Shown here piece by piece: positions 26,901-39,422 of a stretch of 64,000 bases of DNA (positions within the stretch are counted from its first letter, which is position 1; every line of letters starts with the position of its first letter). The DNA comes from Pomacea canaliculata. Its lineage: Eukaryota > Mollusca > Gastropoda > Architaenioglossa > Ampullariidae. The translations under genes and the position numbers were made by a program. Location of the stretch: NCBI RefSeq assembly GCF_003073045.1, contig NC_037590.1:36262751-36326750 (forward strand), read 5' to 3'. The notes below the pieces were generated by a model. That model had not been told where the DNA came from and did not search any database. It saw nothing but the letters and a program-made list of their open reading frames with translations.

Positions 26901-29900
26901 TTTTAGGCCGGTCCGGCGTGTGAGTTGTGTGAGCTGCTAGTACAAACAATCGACACTTACCTGAAAGACAACAAGACCGAGGCAGCCGTCAACGCCACTG
27001 TCTACAAAGTCTGCAACAGTCTTCCAGAGCCCATCAAGTCCACGGTGAGGATGCGATCATATATTTTAAAGAATAAAAAATAATAATTCCTAACTAGTAA
27101 AAGTATTATCAAAATTCTTAAAGTATTAAATGCTTTTAAACAGTTGTAAACTATTTAATAGTATTCACGATAAAGGCAATCCCGTTGTCTTGTTCAGTGC
27201 CTTGGATTCGCCCCAGAACTCGTGTCCGTGGTCTCTCAAGGTATGGATCCACAAAAAGCTTGCACCTATCTGAAATTGTGTACATCAGGTGAGAAGTGAT
27301 ATTTGTTACGTTACTTTATTTAATGGCATTTTAATGGTAATATATTTCATACTTCAAGCATGAACATTCCATAAATTTTCTCTAAAGATCAGTGGTCATA
27401 GGAAGTTTCTTTTGTAACCGTGTTCTTGATGAATAATTTCTATTAGCCCGTTCGAAAAATGTTCCATTAATGTTATCAAATCCTGAATCTTTTCCATTGA
27501 TTGTTTCTAGGAATCTTCGTGCTTTTATTTCATAAGATGCTTTCTTTTTACGCGTATACTTTGTCATGTTTTCTTGTTGAAATTTCCAGTCGCATGCAGG
27601 TTTGAGTTCTTGTAATTCTGTTCGCGATTTTTTTTAAAGCGTTTGATGAATTATGTTTATTTGGAAATTGTGTGTGTCCCATGTTTGGGGTTAGGCTTCA
27701 AGGTAGTTTACTGCAAGCACTATGAATTTATTCTTCAACCCACCTTTTCGTCTCGTATACTAGACCTTATACATGTATATATTTGTCATTGTTTTTACAA
27801 GCTAATCTAAATTTTTTTCCCCGTGTCTTCAGCAGGTGGTATAGATAACACGTTGACATTGCGGTCTCTGCAGGTAAACATCTATTTTTTCTTTGTTTTT
27901 GTTTCCTTGAGAGAAAACTCTGTAGGTTAAACAGTAACCGCATGTTATCACAGGTCACAATTTTTTCAATTGCTTTACGGATTTTACTGGTATTTATCTT
28001 GTCTTTTTCCTTCCAGTCCTTTGCTAATAGTTCCATTCCATCCCACGTGATTCTGAATGATAACAAGTGTTCTAAGATATGTTTTTAAAACCAAAAACCT
28101 TTCACCCTGACCGATCGGTCGGTTGGTTGGTCTAAAAGATTTTCTATTTTCCTCTCTCTCTCTTTCAGGATGGTCCAGAGTGTCAGTTGTGTGAGCTGCT
28201 GATAAATATCATAGACATTTATATCAAAGACAACAAGTCGGAAGCAGTCATCAACGCCACTATCTACAAAGTCTGCGACAGTCTTTCTGGCACCTACAAA
28301 ATCTTGGTTAGCAACTGGATTTGATCGGAAATTAAATTTACTTGTTTTCTCCAATGATTCATTTTTGACAATTTCATCATTCTTTCTATCTAATAAGGTT
28401 GAATAAAATTCTTTTAAAGGAGTTGTATGCACAAACTTCTATCACGTGCTGAAATTTATGTATTTTTTGTTGTCTTCTAACGAAGTGTCTGGGACTTGCA
28501 CCACAGTTAATAACTGTAATCGCTAAGGGATTGGATCCATTGCAAGCCTGCACCTCCATTAAGATCTGTTCTGAAGGTTAGTTTGCGACTTTGGTTCAGT
28601 TTAGTTTTAAGTTTTAAGTAAAAGTTTAATTAAGTAAATCAGTCAGAAAGTATTTCGTAGAAACTTTTTATTTTCACTATTATTTGATGTCAAAACATTC
28701 CGTCCTCTTTCCCTTCCCTTTCCTTCTTCTCCTCTCCACTCTCATCATCATTAACAACAGCAGCTGTTAACTCCAGTTAACTACTAACACGAAGCCTGGT
28801 GTGTACAAAGCTTCCGGTTTAGTCACATTCATTGTTTGAGGCTAGCCGAGACTAACAGCGGAGAACTTTCGCAAGAGACTAAGCGTTGGTCTCGGCAGAC
28901 AGACAGCAGTCCACCTATACACATCCATGATAGATCTTTATTATCTACTTTTGTTTTCAACAGAGACTGAGATTTTCTTCTTGGCAGACACAATAATTTC
29001 CTCAAAAGGATTGATAACAATGTTTCGTATTTGTATTGTATTTGAATTACTACTCTTTTTTTTTGTGTGTTCTTTGTTCGTGCATATTCATTTACATCGT
29101 TAACATTTCGTTCTTCAGAACCTGCTGCTGTTGATGTCACTCTGCCTAGCGATCCACAGGTAATGTACAGAGTTAAAACTATTTAATATGCGCACTTTTT
29201 AATTTGTTAAGATGACTGTTTCCAGCATCAATACTTTACAGAATCATGAACAGAATTCATAAACATTGCCGACATTGATGGCAATAAAAGTAATAACAAA
29301 ATTTCTTTAGCAAATTTCAAGATATATCTAATGATAGAACAAGTATATTTTAACTAATCATACTAACATTTTGCAAGTGCAAAGCAAAGTATACAAGTTT
29401 TACATGAATCATTTCTTTGTTATCTTTTTTTTAAGAATAGTTGGATTTTGATGGTGGGTCTTGTGTAGTTCATCATCATCATTTACCTGCTAAGTGGTAC
29501 AAGGGTAAAATGCTTGTCTATAAGATTGTTTCTATGTTTTATAAGTAACAGTGTCAATTCTTTTATTAGGACGGTCCACTGTGCGAAATGTGTGAGCTTC
29601 TAGTACAGACAATCGACACTTACCTGAAAGACAACAAGACCGAGGCAGCCATCAACGCCACTGTCTACAAAGTCTGCAACAGTCTTCCAGACGCCATCAA
29701 GTCCATGGTTAGGAGCTTGTTACACGGGATTTATCTGTTCTTGTTTGTCATAACGTTTTAATATAGACAAATACATAGTCACAATTGTTATGAATATGAC
29801 AAATATATATTCACAATTGTTATGAATATACTTTGTTAAAGAAAAATGTAATCATGTGCTGTTGAAAACAGGTACATGATTGATGGGTCTACTTTCTTCT

Positions 29901-32553
29901 GTTTCCTTGTTTCTGTAGTGCCTGAGTCTTGCTCCTCAACTGATAACTGCAATTTCACAAGGTTTGGATCCGAAACAGGCCTGCACGTATCTGAAAGTGT
30001 GTACCTCAGGTGAGGTGTATCCCTCTGTCACAAAATAAGAGAAGGGCAGAGAATAGATTGGTATCGCGTTTGTGCGGGGCGGAAGTTGGGGTCCACGTAA
30101 GCTCGTAATTGAACAAATACAACCCTCCATTAAAACAAATAAAAGGGTAGGAATGAAACGTGCGGTGGGTATTTCTGTGTCAAAGTGGCGTATGAATGTG
30201 TTTTAGTTAAGAGTTGGCTCGCTTGTTATTTAGAATTGTAGCATAATAAATATCAACTGAACGCCTTGAACAAATAATAGCCAAATTAGCCAGGGTGTGT
30301 GTGTGCATCCTTCCTTAAATTCTTCTTGTACATGATTTGGGAGAAACTATATAATGTCTTGACCTTATTAACAATTAACCCGTTTATACTAGACTACGTT
30401 GTACTGTGATTGGAGAAGTACCCTGGGGTATTCACAGTCTAGTGTAATTGTATTGCATACACATACCTGTCGGCGTGGAGAAGTCGAGAGAGTAGTTTGC
30501 AACAACAGGTGGACGACTACCATCCTTCATTCAATGGTTTATGGAATACCTTGTGGATCATTTCTTGTTTGTTTTTAAATCAAGTATCCTACCAAAAATT
30601 TTTTTCAGTTTGAACAGCGTCTAATCTTCTAATATGTTTGTTTGTATTCTCTCTCAATCTTTTGTTTTGCTTCCTTCTTTTTCAGTTACCACCATCAACT
30701 ACCAACTACTACTGAAAGAAATAGAGGTAGAATATTTAATGGATGGATGTTTGGGTGATATAGTAAATATTTCATAGGTGGGTGTAAGCACTGTGCATCA
30801 GGAATGTGAGTTTAGTGTTATGAATGCAGATCCACTGTGTGAGACAAAGTAGAGATGGGGTTGATGGGAGTACAAACTAATGTCTTTATAGAGAGATGTG
30901 CGTCTGTAGACTGGCGACTTTCATATATACATCCATACGAAACTAACTAAATGTTTGAATCGATCTATTTATTATTGTATTCTTTTTACAGGCAGGTCCG
31001 TTGTGTGATTTGTGTGAACTCGTAATACAAACTGTCGACACTTACCTGAAAGACAACAAGACTGAGGCAGCCATCAACGCCACTGTCTACAAAGTCTGCA
31101 ACAGTCTTCCAGACCCCATCAAGTCCACGGTTAGCAATATATTGTGCAAAATATATAGACATCAAAACATATAGACATCAAAACATATGGACATCAATCT
31201 ATCAGCAAAATCGTAAATTAACATTTTGTTAATGTACTTAGTGCAGCACTTTATCTTTTATTCGCTTTATACTGGCAAGCATCTTTTTCATCTCGCAAAA
31301 TTGTTTACTGGATTTAGGCATCTCTTCTTACTTTTTTGCTTAGTGTTTGGGATTTGCCCCAGAGGTAGTGGCTGCTCTCGCTCAAGGTTTGGATCCACAA
31401 CAAGCCTGCACCTATTTGAAACTGTGTACCTCAGGTAATAACTCTCTAGCACAACGTCTGATAAATAAAGACAGGAAATTCGAAATGTAAATAAATTAGA
31501 TTATATCTAAATTACATTTTAATTAATTTAAAATAAATTAATATCAATGTGATAATATCTTATAAGACACATTAACCCTGATTTGAAACCTTTTCCCCTA
31601 TTTTTGTCTGTCCAGTTGCAACAAGAAGTATTGCTAGATGCTGTGTGCTTTTTTTTTTTATTTCGTTAGTTTTCAATGTTTGTCTCACTTTGTGTGGTGT
31701 CTCAACCCAGGGCGAGAGCTGCTGTTGAAGGCCCCGTATATTCGACGATCTGAGGCAGGTCTACAAGACGTGAAGTGTGACGTGTGCAAAAACGCTCTGG
31801 GCATCGTGGACAACGACCTCTACCAAGACGAAGTAAGAGAAAAGTGTTGTTTCTGCTTAAGTTTGTGCTTGGATGATTGGCAGACTAAAACATCTGACTG
31901 AAATAATTCCAGACGTTTATTTGTTTGTTTGTTCGTAAGTACATGATGTGATCTCTCTCTCTTTCAGGGGAAAATTCAGACGATGTTGGAGGACATCTGT
32001 CATCGTCTTCCTCCCCCTACTGATCAGGCAGTGAGTGACCCGTAGACATCTCATTGTTTGATTCTTTCTTACTTTCTTTCCGCATCTATGGTCCTTTCCA
32101 AACCCTGTCCTAAACTTTGTTTTCTCCCCTACTTCTTCTTTACATATTTATCTTCCTCATTACTTTTCCTTCTCTTCTCCTCATTTTTCTTGTAGAAAAG
32201 TCATTTTATCTCTTCCACTTGGTTTTTCTTTCGCTTCGTCTGCTGTTTGTTATTGTCAGGGTTCACCTTAATGTCATTCGAAGTTGTCATAAATAAATTT
32301 TGCAAGTCTCTTTTGCTTCAGACTATGACAGCTCATTCTGCATCTTGCAAGCTGATGTTTTTACTTGTTTGAGATTTATTGTTTTATTTTAACAGCGCTT
32401 TTTTGTCCTTGTCAAATTTTATTGGGTAATATTCTGTTGTTTTAGTGCCTGAATGCTGTGGACGAATATTTCCCCCAGATTTGGGAGAATATTCTGTCCA
32501 AGGGAGCATCTCCTGAGTCCATTTGCAAGCTCCTGGGGCTGTGCAGCTCTTGA
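23906..32553 (+). CDS. PSAP: Prosaposin-like precursor with seven saposin-B domains, 21 exons
   Basis: Secreted or lysosomal precursor cleaved into small disulphide-bonded lipid-binding proteins. Exons: 23906-23954 (signal peptide MARLMTLWCLAIAVTFG), 24735-24829, 25033-25154, 25576-25626, 25818-25976, 26232-26322, 26597-26649, 26907-27044, 27198-27288, 27833-27873, 28169-28306, 28486-28576, 29119-29159, 29570-29707, 29919-30009, 30686-30726, 30992-31129, 31344-31434, 31711-31832, 31968-32030, 32446-32553. Each domain keeps the six-Cys saposin-B pattern (CxxC, two central Cys, two C-terminal Cys), and most have an N-glycosylation site (NAT). Vertebrate prosaposin has four saposin-B domains flanked by saposin-A domains; no saposin-A domain is seen here. 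Domains 3-6 use equal-length exons. Exon 3 is 122 bases where 123 is needed, so one base is missing near 25111-25123; with it the protein is 650 residues. ATTAAA at 32599 may be the poly(A) signal. Confidence 0.88.
24200..24432. repeat. GC-rich interspersed repeat in saposin intron 1
   Basis: The motif GGCGGCC or GGCGGCT occurs about seven times in 230 bases, starting with GGGGCGGCTCTAG and ending with GGCGGCTCGTG. Composition differs sharply from the AT-rich intron. It looks like a dispersed repeat rather than a host exon; the class is not identified. Confidence 0.45.
28808..28911 (+). repeat. Dispersed repeat A, copy 1, with internal hairpin
   Basis: This stretch starts AAGCTTCCGGTTTAGTCACA and ends CAGACAGACAGCAGTC. 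It is homologous in inverse orientation to 42777-42865. It contains an imperfect inverted repeat, CCGAGACTAAC and GTTGGTCTCGG, that could fold. Short, non-coding and found twice in 64 kb, it fits a SINE or MITE; the class is undetermined. Confidence 0.6.
29780..29829. repeat. Two-copy tandem repeat in a saposin intron
   Basis: The 18-mer CACAATTGTTATGAATAT occurs at 29780-29797 and 29812-29829, a period of 32 bases. Confidence 0.8.
31153..31200. repeat. Three-copy 16-base tandem repeat in a saposin intron
   Basis: The unit ATATAGACATCAAAAC is present twice without change and once with a few differences, 24 bases after the exon ending at 31129. It is non-coding. Confidence 0.85.
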
Positions 32554-33172
32554 ATTGCACGGACTGTCTATCAACTTGCTTCTTACATTTTTTCGGTTAT
32601 TAAATGATGAACTATGATGCCGCAAGACCACACCACTGACAATGTATGACTATGCCTGCATTAATCACTTATACGAACAGCAAGCCTACTTAGATATATA
32701 CATACATAAAAATACATACTACAAAGTCCAGATACATGAAGAAATTTAATATAACCAGATCTCAAAAAGTTAGAGACAAAGATAAGCAACATGTATACAT
32801 TTAGAAATTTCAGATCTTGGCCACAGTAAACTAATAAAGTAAGATCTTACGCCTTATTGTTTCACTGCTAATTAATACCATAGAAATTATATAAGGAATG
32901 TAGAAAAATATTTTTTCTTTCTTACTTTCTTAAACTGTAAAAATACTTGGCATGCTCTCTCTCTCATTTTTTTTTTTGTCCGAATCTCTCTCATGCTCAC
33001 ATCCATAACCTCTTTTGTAGTGTGACAAAGTCGTCCTACAGATAGACATCGCAAATCATCGTCACAGTTGTGTTTATCAGAATATTTATATTGGTAATAA
33101 GCTACATTAAAAATAAAAGCTTTCTCAGTTTAAACAAGATTGAAGAGCGCAGCTCGTGAAATCCTGTTCAGT
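32554..33172. other. Convergent 3' spacer between saposin gene and TLR copy 1
   Basis: This stretch separates the stop codons of a plus-strand and a minus-strand gene. It holds ATTAAA at 32599 and AATAAA at 32834 for the saposin gene. No coding sequence is recognised. Confidence 0.6.
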
Positions 33173-36147
33173 CTAAAAGCTATTTCTGTCTCTAATGGCA
33201 TCATTCAGTGCGAGCCCTAAACGATTCCAAAAGGAGTTACAAGCGTCGTCACCGTTGGCCCACTCAATGTAGGTCGTCGTCTGGAGTACAGCAAACATGG
33301 CGCTGGTCATATCACGTGACTCCATCTCGTGCAGCAACACCAGCACCAACACCTCGTCACGGTCCATGACCGAACACTGACAGTACTTCAGCTCGAACTG
33401 ACACCACTCGCTGCGAGCATAATCAGGAGAGAAAACCATCAGAATCTTGCGACTGTCCTGCACGCAGTCAGCGATGTTGTCCACGATGTGCTTGCCGGGA
33501 ACGAAGTCGCGCTCGTGCACGCATGCGCGAAGGTTCCACTGGCCCTCCACGACGGGCAGTAACTCCTGCATCACCCATTTCTTGTCTTCAGCAGCGTAGC
33601 CTACGAAGATGTCGTATGTGAAGTCCCGGAGTTGTCTTCCCTGACTGCTTCGATGGTGGAACCACTCGTACATGTACAGACGCAAATGCCACCGGAAGCG
33701 GAAAAAAACAGCGATGAGGGTTAGCACAAAAAAGACAATGATGATTGTGGCCATGGTGAAGGCTGCAGCATCGTGACCTATTAAACAGGCCTGAAATAAA
33801 CACACACACTCAAAGTCAGATTTATCTGCTCAATATTGCTTAAAGAAAACATGAACTAAACATTGTTTCTTACACATATATACTTAAATAAAATCCAAAC
33901 AGCATAATTATACCGACAAATTGAAAATGGGGCAGTACTTTTTTCCCCATTTTTCCCCCCTTTTTATTTGGGGGTAATGGGGCAGTTGAAACTGCCTATA
34001 AATCTAAAGGGAAGCAATTAACTTTGTTTGACGCATCATACCTCCCCGAGTTGCCCCCCTTTCGAGCGGGTACCTGACCTATAAAGCTACAAGAGAAAGG
34101 GCACTGCGCTCTTTATAAAAGGCTAGTCTCACGATAAGAGCAATCTTTAACATCTTAAACCCCAACAACCAAAATTGTTTGTCTGTGACTTTAGTACATG
34201 GGTTTTCCAGACTCCACTGTTTCATAGCAATAAGAGCAGCCGAGAGACTTTGGGTTCTCAGTTACCGATGAACTAGAAAATGTCGGATCCTCCTATGCAA
34301 ATCAGATGTTCAGAACATGATTGACTGCTAGTTTCTTTATCCCTCCAGTGTGAAATTAGTATGCATAGAAGACGAAAAAACTATTTAAAAAACAACAGAA
34401 AGCATCGCGATTTTTCAAAGACTTTGGCTCTTTGGTAATAATACTTCTTGACATATCTCTTCATTGATGTAGAATACCTCATGACTTACCTGTTCATTGA
34501 TGTAGAAAGTATACAAGCTAGTGTTGACCATATTCGAGCACTGATAACCAGCATGATTGTAATCCCCAAACTGCTTCGGGTTCGAGATAAACCACTGCTG
34601 GAACCAGGCAAGCTCGCAGGAGCAAATGTATGGGTTGTCACTGAGGTCGATGGTTTTTAATCTGTCGAGAACATTAAATTTGTAAAATAATTGTTCTGTT
34701 TGTACTAAGATATATAGAAATCTGTTTAACAATGTTTTGTAATCATAGCAATAGTCTTTCCTTTTAAAAAAAAATAGAAAATATTTTTACTTACCGACTT
34801 CGCGTTTTGTTTCCGAAAGCGTTTTGCGAGACCACAGACAATCTGTTTTTATTCATGCTGAGAACTTGGAGATACTTTATCTGATCAAATGTTCCATCTC
34901 GAATAAAAGTAAAGTCGTTTCCGTACAAGTACAGCTTAGTCAAGTGTTTCAGTCTGGCGAAGGTATTCGGGGTGATCGACTTAATCTGGTTGTATCCAAG
35001 AAAAAGTGTTTTCATAGACTTTTCCAACGGTTCAAACAGCGCGTGATATCTAGCATCGCCGGCCAGGCCAAAGTTGTTGTAGTCCCAGTACAAGAGACGA
35101 ACTTGGCTGCACCCTCCGAATGCCTTCTCGTGCACGGACGGTGATGACATGTCTACCCCATTCCGACTAAACCAGATGTGTGTCACAACAGAATTGTTGA
35201 AGGCGAACTCCCTAATCTCCTTCACCTTTATTTCCATCTGTGTGAGTTGCAGGTCATCCAGGGAAGGGAACCGTTGCGTACTAAACATGTTGGTCTCAAA
35301 AATCGAGATGCGATTGAACTGAATGGATAGATGTTTCAGTTTCGGAAGACAAATCGGGCCGCTAATAACTTCGATCATATTAAAGTCCAAGCCGAGTGAA
35401 TCCAGACTAGGAAAGAGCGATTGGTTGCCTGATTCACTGCCACAGGTCTTGGGAAAATCGAACAGTCGATTTTGTCTGAAGTCCAAGTGTTTTAAATACG
35501 GAAGACTGGCGGTGGTGAGGTTGTAGAGTTTGCTGGACCAGAGGGTGAAGTTTTTCAGATGACGGAGCGGCTGGATCTCGTGGAGGTCCAGAGCGTTAAT
35601 ATCGCTGAAACCAAATTTAAGATATCTAAGGCCTTTCATACTGACGTTTCTGAAAACACCTTCCGGTACAGGCCCGAGGTTATCGCAAAGCATTTCCAGA
35701 TTCTCCAAGGTTGGGACACCGAAAACTGGTGCCAGGTCTTTGTAACCAAAATTGTTTCCTCCTATCAACAACGTTCGCAAAGATTTCAAACCTTCAAAAG
35801 CTTGAGGATGTATGTACTCCAGTCCGTTGTTGTACAAGTCTATTAACCAGGCATTCTGAAACGTTTTTGAAGAAACCACCACGAGAAATACTCGTCAGCC
35901 TGTTGTTGGAGAAATTTAAAACTTTTACTTGGAATTCAGTAACCTTTGGGACATATGTCACATTGCCAAAGTTGGACGAGCAGTCGAGGGTGAAGTTGAA
36001 GTCGCAGCGACACAGAGGTGCGCTGGAAGAGCAGTTGTACAAGATTAAGTACGGACGCACAGCATAGCTCCAGCAAAACTCTGTCGATGAAAGTGTCATC
36101 ATCAGATGTAGCAAGAAGAAAACTGCAAAAGCACGAGAGAGAAACAT
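33173..36147 (-). CDS. TLR: Toll-like receptor, copy 1 (divergent ectodomain), three exons
   Basis: Innate immune receptor: LRR ectodomain for ligand, one membrane span, cytosolic TIR domain for adaptor binding. Exons: 34795-36147, 34490-34661, 33173-33790. The signal peptide starts MFLSRAFAVFFLLHLMM. A cysteine-rich LRRNT (CRCDFNFTLDC) and a series of LRRs follow, then LRRCT (NPYICSCELAWFQQW). Exon 3 starts ACLIGHD, with a span at about residues 517-540 and TIR from about 565: box 1 YDIFVGYA, box 2 CVHERDFVPG, box 3 FW. The ectodomain differs strongly from the other copies whereas the TIR exon is nearly the same. Exon 1 has one extra base near 35853-35858, between KNVSE and AWLIDLYNN; without it the phases fit and the protein has 713 residues. 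Only one LRRCT is present, so it is of the single-cysteine-cluster type. Confidence 0.88.
33925..34130. repeat. Possible interspersed repeat in TLR copy 1 intron
   Basis: GC-richer sequence with C and G runs, the word ATGGGGCAGT twice, and a segment on the minus strand reading AGGTACCCGCTCGAAAGG. It stands out from the intron but no second copy is in the window, so the call is weak. Confidence 0.25.
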
Positions 36148-37469
36148 TGTCGTGTCCTTCTGGTCTGCTGTGCACCGAGACAGCCAGACAGTAAGAATGA
36201 CCGACTCTCGAGGGAGTTACAGAAGTAAACAAGGATATTCCGGGGGTTTCCTGTGTGTCGAAACCGATAGAAGGAGGGTTCATTCTAAAAATACAGTGGT
36301 ATAGTCACGGTTGAAATGGATCTGTCTAGGCGCGGGCATGTGCATGTATGTTTGTATGTACATATATGTATCTGCTTTGATTGATATGGTAACTAGGCAT
36401 ATGAAGTGTAGTCAGCCGTGGCGTGAGGCCCCGCACATGCCTTTGCCTCGGGCCCCGCGGGGCTGCCTGTCGTTTGCGTGCATAATCAGCGTGCTTGTGC
36501 GTACTGTTCATAAATGTTTTCTCGATCTTGTGTTTTTGTTTGGAATAACCCAAGAAATATTAAGAGCTGCAGCAAAAGCGTCAACTAATTGCAGTCTGTC
36601 ACGCTAACAAAGTTATCGAAACGAAGGATGTTTGAATGACTCTTCGACTGTGAGTCGGAGCTCCGCGAAGCGTCCCTCACAATGCATCTGAGTTGTACCT
36701 CTTTGCCTCGAGTTCTTTAAATGCTTTCCTTGTCATTTTTATTGAACAAGGAAAAATAACTTACTGCAAAACAGATCATAAGGAAAAAAAGGTATCTGCT
36801 AAAACCCTCTGCAAACAAGTACCTGCAATCCGTCCCGGTTTGTTCTACTTTCAAAAAGCTCTCCTTCCCGGAAACTCGCTCTAAACTGAAAGTACATCCA
36901 GTTCCTTGAAACTTCTAGTTTACCTCTCACTTAAGTGCCTATCTTCCTAATTGCAGTGTGTCTACTTTAATTATATGTCACCAACATGTAGTGTCATGTG
37001 TAGCGTCTCATAGTGACATGTTGTCTCAAAGTGACAGGAAAAGTAGGAGAATGTAGTAGTGGGGATGCTGGTCTGGGGCTCGTTGTTGTTGACATCTATA
37101 CATGATTCTTTTAACCGGTAGTGTAGTAGGTTTCCAGCAAATAAATTTCCCTTGTCACAAACATGGCATATTCAGTTTCAACATTTTCCGCTGCACATAC
37201 CCGCCTATCAACGTGTACTTTCGTTTTGGGCTTGGAGAGTTAAACAAGAGAAAGGACGCATAAAAGTTATCTCTGGGTTTTCCCCCCCTGGCGTCGTCAG
37301 TGTTTTCTTCTGCCCCAACCTCCTTTCCTATGCATGCAGCTGAAATGTCATCAGTTATGCATTTTTTTTTTTTTTTTTTTTTGGCATCCAGCAGCACCTA
37401 CATTAGCATTTTACGATAAAACTTTTCGAATTCATAATGAAAAGCCTGGGAGTTGAATTAACAGTTTTT

Positions 37470-37515
37470 TGTTGTTGTTGTTTTTGTTGTTGTTGTTGTT
37501 GTTGTCGTTGTTGTT
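37470..37515. repeat. GTT-rich low-complexity tract
   Basis: Mostly GTT triplets, followed by further T-rich sequence to about 37568. Confidence 0.85.
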
Positions 37516-38669
37516 TTTTTTTTTTTAGTTTTTTTTTGTTTGTTTGTTTTTGTTTTTTGTTTTTGTTTAAAGAATGGAGAAACCAAGTACCATCTTCTGT
37601 GTTTTGATTTCTGAAGAGAAATGATAATCAACGCTGATTTATTTTTCTCTGCTTGACTCTGCAAACAATGTATCCTCACTTTACCTCAGCAAGTTAAAAG
37701 GCGAACTAGGAAGTATTTTATGAACTATTTACTGCACTTGAAAGGGAGTGAGTGGTGTTTGCTAAATTTTTTTTAATTTACTAATGTCAGGACACACGAC
37801 ACGGGCCGAACAAAGACTGGGATTGTATTGGGTTCTGTTACACTTGTACTGTCTGGCTGCTGTACTTGCTTTGTGTAGGAGTAAACCTAAACACGTGTAC
37901 GCTACGTGACGTTTTGCCAGTTGGCGCTCACGTAGACGTAACGCGTTGGCGTTTGAAGATTGCGCATGTCAGCCAAACCTGTTTCAGGCCGAGCGTTCGT
38001 GTTACAAAATTACCATAGCTCCCATGGCCTTTGTCCCTGTTTTTGACACTCAGTCATTGGAATAGTGACCTTTAGCCAGGTCTTTTTGTGTACCAAGTGG
38101 GACACTTGAACAGTTTCGTCCGTTATCTTTCTCGGACCCCAGCATTTGGAATTTCCTGTCCCAGTGCATGCGTAATGTGGCAACTTTGCAAAGCTTGGAT
38201 TTAGGCCAGAAAAGTAATTAATCTTCAGTGAATATTTACACGTACTAAGCAACTTTTCTTTCCCTTTTTTCTCCTGTGGTATTTTTCCCTCCCCTTCTCT
38301 ATCTCTTCGTGCACAGACGCGTGTTGTGTTGCTTTGTACATATGCCCTGTGACATCTGTTCATAGGTGTGTTCAACGTTGCATTGCTGATTCCTGCTTTC
38401 TTTTTCTTACCCTATCAAACTAGTAATATATAGAGAACTGGTTTATGATGTGGTTTCATTGTATTGGGGGCCCATATGTTACAGACCTTCTGTCATAGAA
38501 ATCATCACTCCTGCTGAACTTATTTTACTTTGCTGGTTTAGATTGAATTGGACTGGACTGCACTGGGTTTAGGTTGTATAAAAATGAACTGTCAGCTAAC
38601 GATAATCAGGCTTTTGGTCGCTTATTAGCATAATTGTAGATGAAACTTTATATTTCAGGATGAAATGTT

Positions 38670-38800
38670 AACAGGGCTTCTGCTAAGGCTAAATTCTTTG
38701 GGGTCCCAGGGACCCCTTCTTCAGATTTTTAAGGGGTCCCTGTTCTTTGTCCAAATTTGAAGGGACCCCATTGACGAAAATTGAAGGGGTCCTCCGATGG
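38670..38800. repeat. GGGACCCC palindromic repeat element
   Basis: The words GGGGTCCC and GGGACCCC recur four times in about 80 bases. Positions 38700-38716 form a perfect inverted repeat (GGGGTCCC, A, GGGACCCC). The flank CAGGGCTTCTGCTAAGGCTA has the look of an interspersed repeat, but there is no second copy in the window. Confidence 0.5.
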
Positions 38801-39422
38801 ATGAAGGTATGAAGGGATGTAGATACTATCAACAGTGTAAGATGGAATTGTTACATGATGGTTAGCATGACAGACAGTTTTACCAGAGAGTTAAGAATAG
38901 TAATTCAGGGATAGAACTTTGTGAACAAATCTGTTTTCAGAGAGCGTTTGAATGTAGCCTTGTAGTCCCAGTTGTGAATGGAAGACAGTTCTACTGCTTA
39001 GCACCACAGAGGCAGGGCATCCGTTGTCCGTGTCGACTGTCTTTGTGGGAAGGAGGATAGAATGTGGGAGTCTGATGAGGAGCAAAGGTTACGAGCAGGA
39101 GTGTGAACGGACAAGATTTTAGTAAAGTACTGGAGGGGAGGAGCCTTCAAAGAATCCATAGCACAGAGTATAGCTTGCGAAAATCTGGAATGGAAAAGAC
39201 AACTACAGAGTCGGTGTTTCTTTTATTGTTTATTTTATTTGTGTTTTGTTTTTGTTTTGTTTTTTTGACCAGCAAAATTTGAATAAATAATTCACATCAT
39301 TTTGAGTTTTTTTCTAAATCTATACTGTACAAATAGAAAAAAGTATTTTAAATATGATTAACAACCATCATACTGTATCACTGAATGACTGTAATGAGTA
39401 GTTAGTTCTTTAGCGGGAAAAA

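Larger units (their letters stand above)
36148..39422. other. Spacer between TLR copies 1 and 2
   Basis: About 3.3 kb with no recognised gene. It should include the copy 1 promoter on its left side. Poly-T lies near 37361-37381 and a GTT-rich tract at 37470-37515; a palindromic GGGGTCCC element is at 38670-38800. Open frames are short and resemble nothing I know. Confidence 0.6.
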
